A DNA stretch of 64,000 bases from Nephromyces sp. MM_2019 (lineage: Eukaryota; Apicomplexa; Aconoidasida; Nephromycida): assembly GCA_015657535.1 (NCBI GenBank), contig JADHZB010002047.1:54100-118099 (forward strand). Reading direction: 5' to 3'. The position numbers and the translations under genes were made by a program. Numbering within the stretch: the first letter of the stretch is position 1; every line of letters starts with the position of its first letter. Under the pieces are notes generated by a model. It was not told the origin of the DNA. It saw only the letters and a program-made list of their open reading frames with translations, and searched no databases. Positions 11,601 to 22,404 of this stretch are shown here, piece by piece.

Positions 11601-14600
11601 ATGGATAGCACTCAGTGTGTTATATATGATTTAGAAGAAGAAAATGCAGTTTTCACTCTCTATACTACCCCATAAGGAAAAGCGAATAAGAAGCAAACAT
11701 CATTTTTGATTAAATAAATGAATCATGAAAAATCTTCAATACGAGCAAAATGGCTCAAAGGCAAGAAAACATCCTTTCATTCACAAAACACGCAGCTTTG
11801 ATAAATTTCAGTGTTAAAATAGCAAAGCTAGAAAGTATCGTCTGAAAAGCATAAGAGAAACCAGTTTCTTGAAGTATATTTGAGGAAAAAACTAGAGGAA
11901 GGGAATATCTGCCAGTATTATTCGCTTGAAGAAACTCATATGTGGTACACAGCCTATCGACAGTCGTTTTAAAAGGAAAAAAGAACACAAACACAGCCAA
12001 ACAAAATCCAAGGTTTTGTCTATACCTTTGAAAAAAATAGAATTTAAGAGTACGACTGCAGCAAGGCACAGAAAACACACACTAAATACTCGCACAAAAG
12101 ACAGACGCTATGATGCCCAGCGATGCATATGCTTTGTTTATTTACTCTTTATTTCCTCCTAATCATCTGCTATGTCAACGACAACCAAAAAGAAAATTCC
12201 TAAATGCATCGCTTTGGGGAAATAAAACCAAAACGTGCACACACAGAGAAGTACACATACACACATATGTATAAATGCACACACACATATTAAAAAAATG
12301 CGCCACATAGCAGCATGATTTCTTAACATAATCAAGTCTTAACCATACGCAGCAAAGAGTCTCTCAAAGGCAAAAAAAAATACCCTTTCATCACTCTTCA
12401 TAGTCAACATAGGAATACCTAACACACAAATTTAAACATTCAAAGACTCACCAATAGAGCAGCAATCAGGGTGAGCAACACGCCAATAGAATCATAATCG
12501 TCCAGCTTGAATGTCAAATCCGATGCCTGCCACAAAATTCAGCAACTCATCAACTTTTCACCCCAAAAGATTCTTGAAAAACTGGGATATTTCTGGGAAT
12601 AAAGTCCCAAGCACACATACCAAAACTACAGAAACAAAGGGCACACATACTGGGATTTGATATATCAAAGACATCTATCGTAGGCAAACAGAAGGATTGA
12701 AAAAGCATATTCACAAACTCAGCTCTTTAGCTGCAATCCCAAAAGATAGACTTGAAAAAAAACTCAATGTATCGACTTTTTTATGCTTGAAATATAACAA
12801 TAGGCAACACAAAACACACATACACACGCAAAGAGAAGCACACAGACAAACACACACATATAAACGCCGCAGCATAAGTGATTACCTTAATTCCTAAACC
12901 TGTGCACACGACAAATAGACTGAGCAATTGCAATGGACTCAACGACCTGAAGATGATGATGAAGAAGATAAGTTTCACAAATTGAATGATTTATATACAA
13001 TTTCGTAACAATTAAGGCATTCATTCTAATTTGCTTATTTGCCTTTGCCTAACTACAAAGACACACACAAAGGTAAGATAAAAAAAAACAGACAGGCACA
13101 CACACGTAAGCTCAAAAAAAAACACATACACCTATAGTCTCTAAATATCTCTAAAAAGTAAGAGATTTCACTGCAATTTGGCTGAAATTACAAACAATGA
13201 AAAATCGCTCAACTAGCAAAATCAACCTAGAAGAAGCTTCCACATAAACAGTTGAGAATTTCAATCAAGAAAAAGAAAGATGTAAAAATTGCATACTCAG
13301 GGGGAGCTTACTTCTTCAAGAGCAAAACAGATACGATAGCGGTCCATACTATAGAGGAGTTTCCAACCAATGTATACATTGCTGATCCAATAAACATAAG
13401 TCCGGCTAACACACACACACACGTAAAAACAGAAATTTAGGCACTTATATCCAAGGGAAATGGCAGTACAGCAGCGTAGACATCACTGAAGAAAATTGGA
13501 GTATATTTTTTGAAAAAACCAAAGATTGAGGCTCGCATGAGTGGTATATGGATCTATACAGCTGAGCATATCTCTCTAGTATATAACTGACTGAGTGAAT
13601 CAACCATCAAATATAGCTTGAAAAAAGCACAGCTAAGCAAGGCTTAATATAGAGATGATAAAGACACATAGAAGCTTGAAGGTAAATAGATACATATACA
13701 ATCTATATCATCGCACACATGCAAAAGAGGCACAAAAAAAGAAGAAAACAAGATTTTTTGCTACAAAACTCCAATGAAACATGAAGATGAGCAAAAAAAG
13801 GCTAAAGACTTTCAGATGCTTGGAAAACTCACTCTTTTCAAATAGCTGATGCAAAATATCTAGAACTCCAATAAGGCTAGCTTTCTTCCAGTGTTTCCAC
13901 CTGTTTTTGAGTAGGAAAGAAAATCAAGGAAAGAGTTAAGCGAATGCAATTAAACAAACTTTTGCAGGCTTGAAGTGTAAAATCCACGCAGAAACCTGCT
14001 ATGGCTAAATATCATAAAGAAAGAGAAAAATTTCACTATCTCTCCATTCGCAGCCCCTGATGCTTCTGTAGCTTCTATAGTTTAAGCAGCGTCTGCTTCT
14101 TTCTTCTCTGTATCTTCTTCATTCTCCTGTATAGCTTCTTCTTTCTCTTCATTCTTCTCTGCAGCTTCTACATTCGCTTGATTCTCTGCTTTCACGCCGT
14201 TCTCTTCTTCTTCTTCTTCAATGAATATCAGCTAAATGTTTATCAATTTCAGTCATATATTTCCACCTAATTTTCATCAGAAAATCTCAGTATTAAGCAA
14301 AATCAAACAGCTCTCTGCACCCCCTTAAACTAGTTGTATCCAAGGCTTCCGCTGCACCTCAAAGCTCACACATATTACGAAAACCTTTTAGATAAAGCAA
14401 AAAAAGCAGTATTAATATAGCAGATACCTACAATAATGCTCAAAAGCTCTAGATAGGACATATATTGTGTGTGTTCTATAGAGCACAAAATAGCACATGC
14501 ATACAATACTGCTTAAATTCGGTAGATAAGAGACATGCTGTGTGTGTGTGTTCTATAGGCTTATCAAAGCTAATGAGCTTCAGCTTGCAACACACAAGCA

Positions 14601-17600
14601 CAGAAGCCCAATAATATTAGAGCATAAAACAAACCCTATAGGATTACGATAAAGCATTTTTCACCAAGCTAAATTAACTAGTGTTTCTTTTCAAAGCAAC
14701 ACATACACTAGGCATTCTTAGAGCAGAGATGCAGCTCACTACGAATAAGCAGGGAGGCTGAAGAGGAAGGGGGTTGAGAGAGTTCCCAGGAGGATGAGTG
14801 AGGTTTTGGAGGAGGTTTTAAGGTGGAGTTTTAAGGGAAGGTATACTAAAGATTATAGAGCTTTAGGGGGGTTTGGGAGGGTGCTTTACGTCGAGACTAT
14901 GAAAAAGGTTTGGAGGGAGTTTCAGGAGATATTTTTACAAAGTGTGCTTGTGTGTGTGTGTGGGCTGAGATTAGCAGATAGACGATGGAAAGGGTTTTCT
15001 GGAGATATATAGCTCGAGGGGAAAAAATCATTGGGAATTATTTAGAGACTTTGGAGATGAGCCCTGAGTAAGGCAGATGAGTGTGTGTCGCTATAAAATC
15101 TAGGCAATAATCAAGGGGTTTCAAAGGCATTTTTAGGCTATAAAATCAAAAGAAAATGCATATTTTTCGCCTTATAAATAAACGTGAAGATGGTAACAAA
15201 ACTAGGGAAGCCATTCATAAAAGCAGAGAAGACACGTACACTAAGTAGCAGCCAAGCCTTTGGAAGTACAGAGGTATCCACATCATTACGCTGTCGATAT
15301 GGGTAATTCAAAGAAAAAAGATAGTCGCATACATACACACATCCAAAAAAACCCACACCCACACACACACAAACCCACACACACACCCACGAAACTAGTA
15401 TAAAACACTTCATTGCTCTCATTTCACTAGAATTATTACCAAAATCACACCTGAATCGCACACGTGATACACTCTAAGGTAGCACCTAGATAAAACTAGA
15501 TTTCTACTCTAAATGCTAGCACTTAAGGTAATACTCCTAAAAAGATCCTTTACATGTCTACACACCCATGTGGTGCATAGAAGAAATCTCTTTTCCTAGA
15601 TTTGGCTTGCACTTACTTGAAGTTTTTGAAAACAAAAGAAGCCTCTGGGCTTCTAGAACCGCAGATAACCATTGCCAGATAGTGAGGAATCAAGAAAAGA
15701 AAGGTAGAGGACTGAAAAAAAGCACACACAAGCAAACCCAGCCAATGAGTAAGATGAAGTGTTTTAAAACTATCAAAAAAGATCAGAATTGCACTCTGTG
15801 AAAGCATCATAAAATTTGATGCTAAGCGGTAAAAAGTGCCTTTTTAGTACCACAAATAACGAGCAGCAAACTAGCAGTCTAGAAGCAGATATAAGATGAT
15901 AAATTACCTGCTGAAACGACGTGTGTGTAAACTGTGTATTTTACATAAAAAAACCAATTTCATCAATCTTGTCAGCAGCAGTTGAAGCAGTGATTCAAAC
16001 CAGAGAATACCAGCGAAGAAGCAAGAAAAATCGCAGCTACAGCAAGCATACAACGTCAATAAAAAAGAAGAAGGGTGAACAAATTGGAAAAATGAGTTCA
16101 ATAAAAAGGAAATTTTCAAAATTTTTCAACGAAGAAATCCAAAAAAGCTTTGAAAACAAGTAGAGATCGGAAGATTTCGCACACACACGTATCAGCAAAT
16201 CACCCCCCCTTTTTCGATCCACTTTTGCAATCCTGCCACATTCCCTATCCTCATACAGCGGCTAAACATGTGCGTGGTGCTTCACACAAACAGATGCCTA
16301 CCAAGATATTTAGTAATCGAATTGCATGTGTGTTAAAAGCTCCTATAAATGCGAGAGATATTCAACTGATATAAAGCATCCAAGCTTAAAATGCAAATCA
16401 AAGGCAGAAGCTAAGCCTTTTTCTCAAGCTCTTTAAACAGTAAACGAGAATTCAATCCAGCTAGCAACGAAATTCCTGCTATACACCTAGGTTAAGATGA
16501 GTCTTAGACAACCTACCAAGAAAATAAAACATAACAGCGAGCTCTATAACGCAGGAAGCAGCAAATTTCCATCAAACGTTCTGAAAAACTTGCACTTCAA
16601 AGTGATGAAAATAAAACACAACAGCAAGATAAAAATCTAAAGAAACCATGTAAAGAAGAAGCTGCTGGTGTGTATACACGCATCACATTGAGAAACGGCT
16701 GAAACTCCTTCTCTATTTGAGTACTCGTAACCACTGCTTCAAAATATAATATAAAAAACGCTCTTTATCACACACATATAGTAAATTCAACACAGCTTCG
16801 CCTTTTTCCTTGCACTCTACTTAAACTTTAAACTATTGAAAATCAATGAAAACCACGCCAGCTCCTTACTGATAAAAACTGGGATACCCTAATAAAACCT
16901 ACATTCTTTGCTTCCTTTGAAGACGAGCTTTAAAAAATAAAAAAAAGCGTTTTGAAGAATCTTCAAAAGGCTTACTCACTCTTCACCTTGCTCATATATA
17001 AAAAATCCATATACTTCATCACCTCCAAGCAGCTTTCACTGCCTTAAATCAGCATTTTTCTTGAAAAACAGGCAAAAGCAAAGAGAAAATATCTATCCTA
17101 CATCTTCATTAAGAGACTGAAAGAGGAAGGAGATGCAGACAGAAATTTGCAAAGAAATAAGGTCTTACCGAAGCTGCTCCATTATACTTCAACGCCTCAA
17201 TCTGAAAGAATGCAGGAGGTGGAAGAGCTCATAATGAAAGCATAACACACACAAATAGATGAGATAATGTCTTAAAAGAGAGCAAGAAAAAGGAGAACAA
17301 ACTGGGAAACACACACACAAATTGATGAGATACTACGCTTTGAAACATCTAAAGAAACAAAAAAAATACAACAAACGCGATATTTTCAAAAAAGAAGCCA
17401 TCAGCTCAAAAAAAGCACAGCACACACCGCAAAACATGCCGGTAATGCGAAGTTGATGGAAACTACCAAAATGAGAGCAAAAAACGCTTCACTTAAAGCT
17501 ATAAAAGGAAAAACAAACTTTTTCTAGCAACACAAAGAACATGCAGAACGTTTATGCATCTAAGAGCTACTAGGCTTGAGAAAGGTGGCGCCGCAGGCAA

Positions 17601-18037
17601 AATTTCGACAGAGTCTTGCCACAGATACATCTACTATGCTACCAATAGTTTCGACAATGCACACACATACACAATATATAGACTCAAAATTACTGCAATC
17701 CTATGAAAAAACACCATTTTTAAGGCATCTCACTTCATTTCTCTACTACACAAGAGGAGATAGTTCAGTTAGCACACATGCACATTGGCAATAAACAATT
17801 GCGTGTGCAAAAACTACAGGCTCGCTGGGATGCATTAGAAAAAAGCTGAAATTTCGGCAGAGAGGCTTCTTTAAGCAGTATCTTCATACTTACCAGTAAC
17901 GGATGAATAGAATAAGCTACAATATACATAACAAGGTATGTTATTACTCTTTGTTGCAGCCCTCCCCCTGTCCTTTGCATTCTCAACTTCTCAGGTGCCC
18001 CCATAGGAGTTAATGCAAGGTTCTTAGGGGGTAACAT
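8655..18037 (-). CDS. Drug/metabolite transporter superfamily protein (SLC35F/CRT-like), 12 exons, about 345 aa
   Basis: Exons on the minus strand: 17948-18037, 17818-17845, 17643-17692, 17169-17201, 15617-15711, 13833-13900, 13312-13405, 12886-12946, 12452-12526, 11094-11176, 10408-10541, 9462-9544 (exon 12 follows at 8655-8798, making 13 segments if the 28-nt exon is real). All phases close: 1,038 nt, 345 residues, TGA stop. The product is a chain of about ten hydrophobic helices with the internal duplication of EamA/SLC35 carriers. Helix 1 includes ILSLYIVYVCALSKLL. Helices 3-4 include LIGVLDILHQLFEKTGLMFI then NSSIVWTAIVSVLLLKK. A SPLQ turn follows, as in sugar-nucleotide carriers. The second half has ANEKFL and ends with SVSGVILYAF plus a charged tail. 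Likely an integral membrane carrier; substrate unknown. The last eight exons are solid. The first exons are less sure: exon 1 could instead use a GTAAGT donor near 17,897. Confidence 0.7.
10006..10138. repeat. 12-bp tandem minisatellite CTACACACACAC
   Basis: About ten near-perfect consecutive copies of CTACACACACAC are followed by diverged copies (CTTCAAACACAC) to about 10,138. It lies in the transporter intron 9545-10407. Because 12 is a multiple of three it keeps long frames open on both strands (LHTH or CVCR repeats), which I treat as non-coding. Confidence 0.9.
14218..14266 (-). other. Possible alternative terminal exon inside a transporter intron
   Basis: Within the intron 13901-15616 a segment starts after AAAATTAG with GTGGAAA, the same seven bases that open the true exon at 13,900, and has the same entry phase. 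It would add WKYMTEIDKHLADIH and then TGA, giving a product truncated after helix 2. It may be a chance match or a poison exon. Just downstream (14,048-14,217 on the minus strand) is a purine-rich Glu/Lys-coding stretch with an in-frame TAA. Confidence 0.2.
14760..15010 (+). other. G/T-rich island of opposite strand skew, with a 72-codon plus-strand ORF
   Basis: The surrounding 10 kb is A/C-rich on the plus strand, but this 250-base segment is strongly G/T-rich. It holds an ORF from 14,794 to 15,012 whose first half reads like protein (RWSFKGRYTKDYRALGGFGR and VETMKKVWREFQEIFLQ) and whose end runs into a TG repeat. No family is recognised. It lies inside a minus-strand transporter intron. Confidence 0.3.
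15328..15395. repeat. CA microsatellite
   Basis: (CA)n mixed with CCCACACC units on the plus strand, inside the transporter intron 13901-15616. Confidence 0.8.
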
Positions 18038-19919
18038 CTGGTGAGGAAAGGAGATAAAATGATGAAATAATCCAAATCCTCCATCAATGGGAGTGTGATG
18101 GAGAGTAAAACACATGGAGGGAGTAATTTAATGCGAGTGTGAAGGAGAGTAACAGGAAATAATTCGATGATAAGCTGATGGAGAGCAACACACAGGAAAC
18201 AATTCAACGATAAACTAATGGACAGCAACACACACAGTAAGCAATTCAAATCTATAGCGTACAATAATATGAAATTCAAACAGCAAAAAAAATCCCGAGC
18301 TAGTACTTCAAAGAGCCCCCTTCGATCCTTCATGGGAATGAAATACTTGCAAAAAGAGCTAAAATCATAAATTCTCCACTGTGTAAAGCTCAAGCAATAA
18401 TATAGCTCATCACAGACTCAATACGCTTCAAGCTTTTACCCGCAATTTCCTTCATTTTCACATGTTCCTACAGTGAAGATTAACTAAAAATTCCACAAAA
18501 ATATGCTGATTCAGTAAATATAATCGGCACTTCTTCAAACACTAGTGCTCCCCAATGACCCTCTTGCACTTTTTAAATACATCGCAGGACGGCTATTTAT
18601 CTTCACTACATTCACAAAGACGTAAAAAGCAAGTCGTTGATAGAAGCAGAAAAAATGAAAAATTCTGAAAGAATTTTCCAGGAAGAAGATAGCTGGTAAG
18701 CAGACGGTATGGATATAATGAACCCAAACTTTGCTATTAATGGTTTAGTTACTGTGTGCATGAGGACCAGTGAATGCAGAAATCGAACGAAAAAAGCTCA
18801 ATTTAGAACTTTGCTTCACATTAAACATAAAACAGCAAAGACAAATCTTCAATTTCAATACAAATCTGACGCCAAAATATGTTAAAAGATACTTTTCGAC
18901 CATGATTGAAGATTTCGGAGAAAAAATTGAAATTTCCTCCGTATTTGCCATTCTAGCAAACTACCCAAATTCATCTAATTCCAAAAATCAATCTAAACTC
19001 CAATATTCTGAGTTTTACGCTGTATGCACTTGTATTCCAATGCGAAACCTCAAATATCACCCTATACTTTTTCATTCTGAGTTCTATTAGTTACTTCTAA
19101 AGGTATTAGAACCATACCCAGTAAAGTGATCAAATATATAATACCTACTCAACAAGCATAAATAGCAAATTCCCCCATTTTCTTACCTGAGTAACTCCGG
19201 AAAAGAGAAACAGAGCTTAAAACAGTGAATAACTCGCCAATGCGATGAAGATTGAATCCCAAAGAAGGACAAAAACTCTCAACGAAGTAAGCATATAAGC
19301 GATGCCGCCAAAAAAGAGGTTTTTAATGAGTGGTGATGACCCAGATGTACCAAAGCAATATAAATACCTAGTCTACGTACACCTCGCTCAAGAAAAAGTA
19401 GGAAAATGTAGTAGAAAGCAACGAAAAGAGTATATACATATACTCCTTCGAAATCCGGAAAATACAAAAATACCGCCAATTTATGTGTGTTTTATTACAA
19501 AAATATAAAATGGGGTGGAAGATTCAAGACAAGACACCACCAAAAGTTAAAAATCCTTTTCCTCAGCATCCTCTAGAGATTGTGAATCCTGAAAAAAGCC
19601 CTCCATAAACAGCGGGGGGTACATTGCCTGTGGTGTGAGTGTGTGTGAAAGCGCTAAAGTAGCAACGAAAAGATCCTTTTGAGCATTCGCGATGAAACAA
19701 TAGCAGAGGTATTCAAAATGGAGAAAAATCGTAGAGAAAGAGGTTTTTTGTGAGGTTTTTCATCTAAAGACAGCAGTGTGATTACATGGGCAGTTTATAT
19801 ATTTAGGCGAACTTTCGCTTGTGGTTTATTTGGGAAATTTGATGTGTGTTGGAGTGAGAGTGTGTTCGAATGGGTGCGTTGCAGTAGGTGTAGTATGTTG
19901 GAGTAGTTGTGTGCTTAAG

Positions 19920-20130
19920 TGGGTGGGTCGTAGTGGGTAGGCGTATCTGTACGTTGTGTATTTGTGTGTGTGTGTGTGTGTTGGTGTGGGATCTGTTTTT
20001 GTTGGTATTTATGGGTGTGTTCTGTCTCTGTTCTGTGTGTGCATCAGGTGCAACGCGCGTTTTTACACATGTTAACTTCGCTGTGTGTGTCTGTCTTTTT
20101 GTCGGTGTGTGTCTGCGTGTCAGCGTATGT
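19920..20130 (+). repeat. TG-rich microsatellite tract
   Basis: A (TG)n core lies near 19,957-19,985, surrounded by degenerate GTGTGT sequence. It is the first long TG tract on the plus strand after the AC-rich transporter region and marks the skew switch. Confidence 0.75.
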
Positions 20131-21572
20131 TGCACAACAGCCATACACCAGGAATATGGTGCTTATACAAAGTAAATTTATCCAAGCCGTTAAATACAAT
20201 CGCCATTCGAGTAAGATAAAACCTCCGTTTTAACTAGTTTTAACAGAAAATCTCATTTTCAACTAATTTTAACACAAAACCTCCTTTTATACTATTCTTA
20301 TAAAAAAACTTGCTCATCTTTCGCTGCTTTTAGATTTAAAATATAAAACTCTCAACCCATGAACCTTTCAAATACTGCATTTTGAACTTTTTAAGACAAT
20401 TTTTCATCATAAAACGACCTTTTTCATTAATTTTTCCGAGGTATGAGTAAAAATTGCTAATCTTGAAGCTGCATAACATGGCTCAAGTATAAATGGCATA
20501 AAAAAGTAGTGAACACATTAGATTTCAGCTAATTCTTTCTCATGAGGTTTTGATGATACAAATTTCTTGTTTCTATCCACACACATGCATACACACACGG
20601 CAAAAACCAGCTAAACGGCCAGAATAAAGCTTCTTTGATAATCTTTTTATGAAAAAAAACTTTCATATCCACCTAGAGATACCCCTCGTTTATATATGCA
20701 CAATCTTCTAATCGCTGAATGACCTCTAAGAGCAATCTGTTTTTGGGGACTACTGCACTCTGAAGGAGATATTCACAAGCAAAATAATCTACGAAAGCGC
20801 TTCTATTAATAGATACTAACAGAAAACCACAGTCAGCAAAAATGCAGTAAAATTCAGCTGATTCTATGTACTTTTTCAGCAGTTGTAATTCCTCGTGAAA
20901 GTTGTGGAATAAAACAAAAGTATGTATATATGCTATGTTTTCGTAGTAACGCTAGCAAAAACAAAAGAAACTCACTGGACCATGAAAGTTGCCGAATTTG
21001 AGTTTAGAGTAGGATTTCACGAGCGTATTTACACCCCGGTATTTATCCACTTTCTAAAAGTTTTTTCGTCATTCTTCTCCTGATTTAAAAGTATCACATT
21101 GAAGTGCAAATAATGCAATATATTCATGGATCTCTAGTGCTCTTCTTTGCGAGAAATTGCTGAACCCAAACAAAGCATTAAAAGTTGAAATGTTTTAGAG
21201 TTATAAATTATTCATTTTTTTATGAAAGAAATTTAATTCGAGCAATCGATTTGCTGGTTTATGAGCAAATAGCGATGAACTTGACGATCTCTGCACACAC
21301 TAGCAATCGACTTGAGAATCTATGCGCACACTAGCAACTTGTAGCTATCGCCTTCCGGACCCGTGACGCACACTACACACTTCCAAAAAGCAGTGCCCCA
21401 TGAGGGCTCCGGGCAGCCGTAACTTGTGCATGGTTTTTTTGAAGCGAGAACGACACGCACACCACACACACGCAACACACAACGCACACACAACACACAC
21501 TTGAAGAACTCAACATCCAAAAACAAACTACTTACTTTCTGGGAATGAATTGCTACAAAGCTACAATACAAA

Positions 21573-21656
21573 TCCCTCTCTCACCCCTCCCTCTTCCCCA
21601 TCTCTACCCCCTCTCTCTCCTCCCCTCTCCTCCCCTCTCCTCCCCGCTCCCCCCAT
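21573..21656 (+). repeat. CT-rich tract (CTCTCCTCCCC repeats)
   Basis: Nearly pure pyrimidine on the plus strand with repeated CCCCTCTCCTC units, about 0.75 kb upstream of the PRPF3 start codon. It could be promoter-proximal or within a 5' UTR intron. Confidence 0.7.
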
Positions 21657-22404
21657 CTTTCCTACGGAATAGGTTTTATCCCTGTTTTAGCGCTGATTAT
21701 CCGCGTTTTGACGTTTTTTTGCAGGCCTAAAGAAGATGGAATTTAAAGATTGATTTACAACAGATATCTATACATCTAAAGGTAATGAGAGTTATGAATT
21801 TCAAAAAAAGCTGTGCTCCACAATCAATGAGATTATCCGCGAATGAACTGCATCTTCACGCGTTTTTTCTGAAAAAAGCTGTTTGATCGTAATAATTTGC
21901 GGTTTCCTGACTCTCATCAGAATAAAGAGGCGATATTCTTTGTGAGTCATGATTATTTTTTGTTTGATAGGCTTTTGTGTGCATTTCTTCCTCCCTCTTG
22001 TGAGGTAAATATGCTATTTCAGGTGTGTAATTCAGGTATATCTCGAGATTCTGCGAAAATTTGGTGAATGCTGAAGTTTGAAGAAATAACAACTTTTTTC
22101 TCAAAGAGTAACTTATACGTAATATATGAGGAGATCTATATATTTTAAAGCTCATCAAATTGATGATGCTGGAGTTGGAATTTTTGCTCTTTTTCAAAAA
22201 AGAACAGGCATATCACCACCAATGCATGATTTATTGGACTTTATATCGTTTATTACTCAGAGTGGAAAAATATTCATTTTTCGTGATTTAATAAAAACTT
22301 CAGCATCTAAATCTTTTGTCTTCGCTACAGTATCTTCAGTTATTTTTTTGTAAACATTAATTTTTTGCAGGAAATAGCGAAAAGTAACTAATACCAGCAA
22401 AAGT

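Larger units (their letters stand above)
18038..22404. other. Intergenic region between divergent transporter and PRPF3 genes
   Basis: There is no confident gene in these 4.4 kb. The transporter starts leftwards at 18,037 and PRPF3 starts rightwards at 22,405, so promoters or 5' exons of both should lie here. A minus-strand exon-like segment ending at 19,187 (donor GTAAGA) reads SLGFNLHRIGELFTVLSSVS and could be a further gene or an upstream exon. A lysine-rich plus-strand frame at 18,770-19,090 and another at 22,126-22,353 match nothing I know. The base skew flips from A/C-rich to T/G-rich at about 19.6-19.8 kb. Confidence 0.5.

Noticed and set aside
13440..13495. Minus-strand segment reading DVYAAVLPFPLDIS as a transporter exon
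   Set aside because: Its phase does not fit between 13833-13900 and 13312-13405, which join directly in phase 1 and give a continuous helix.
16680..17040. Minus-strand segments reading TQIEKEFQPFLNVM and CLEVMKYMDFLYMSKVK
   Set aside because: They lie in the transporter intron 15712-17168 and their phases do not match the flanking exons. They could still be nested or alternative exons.
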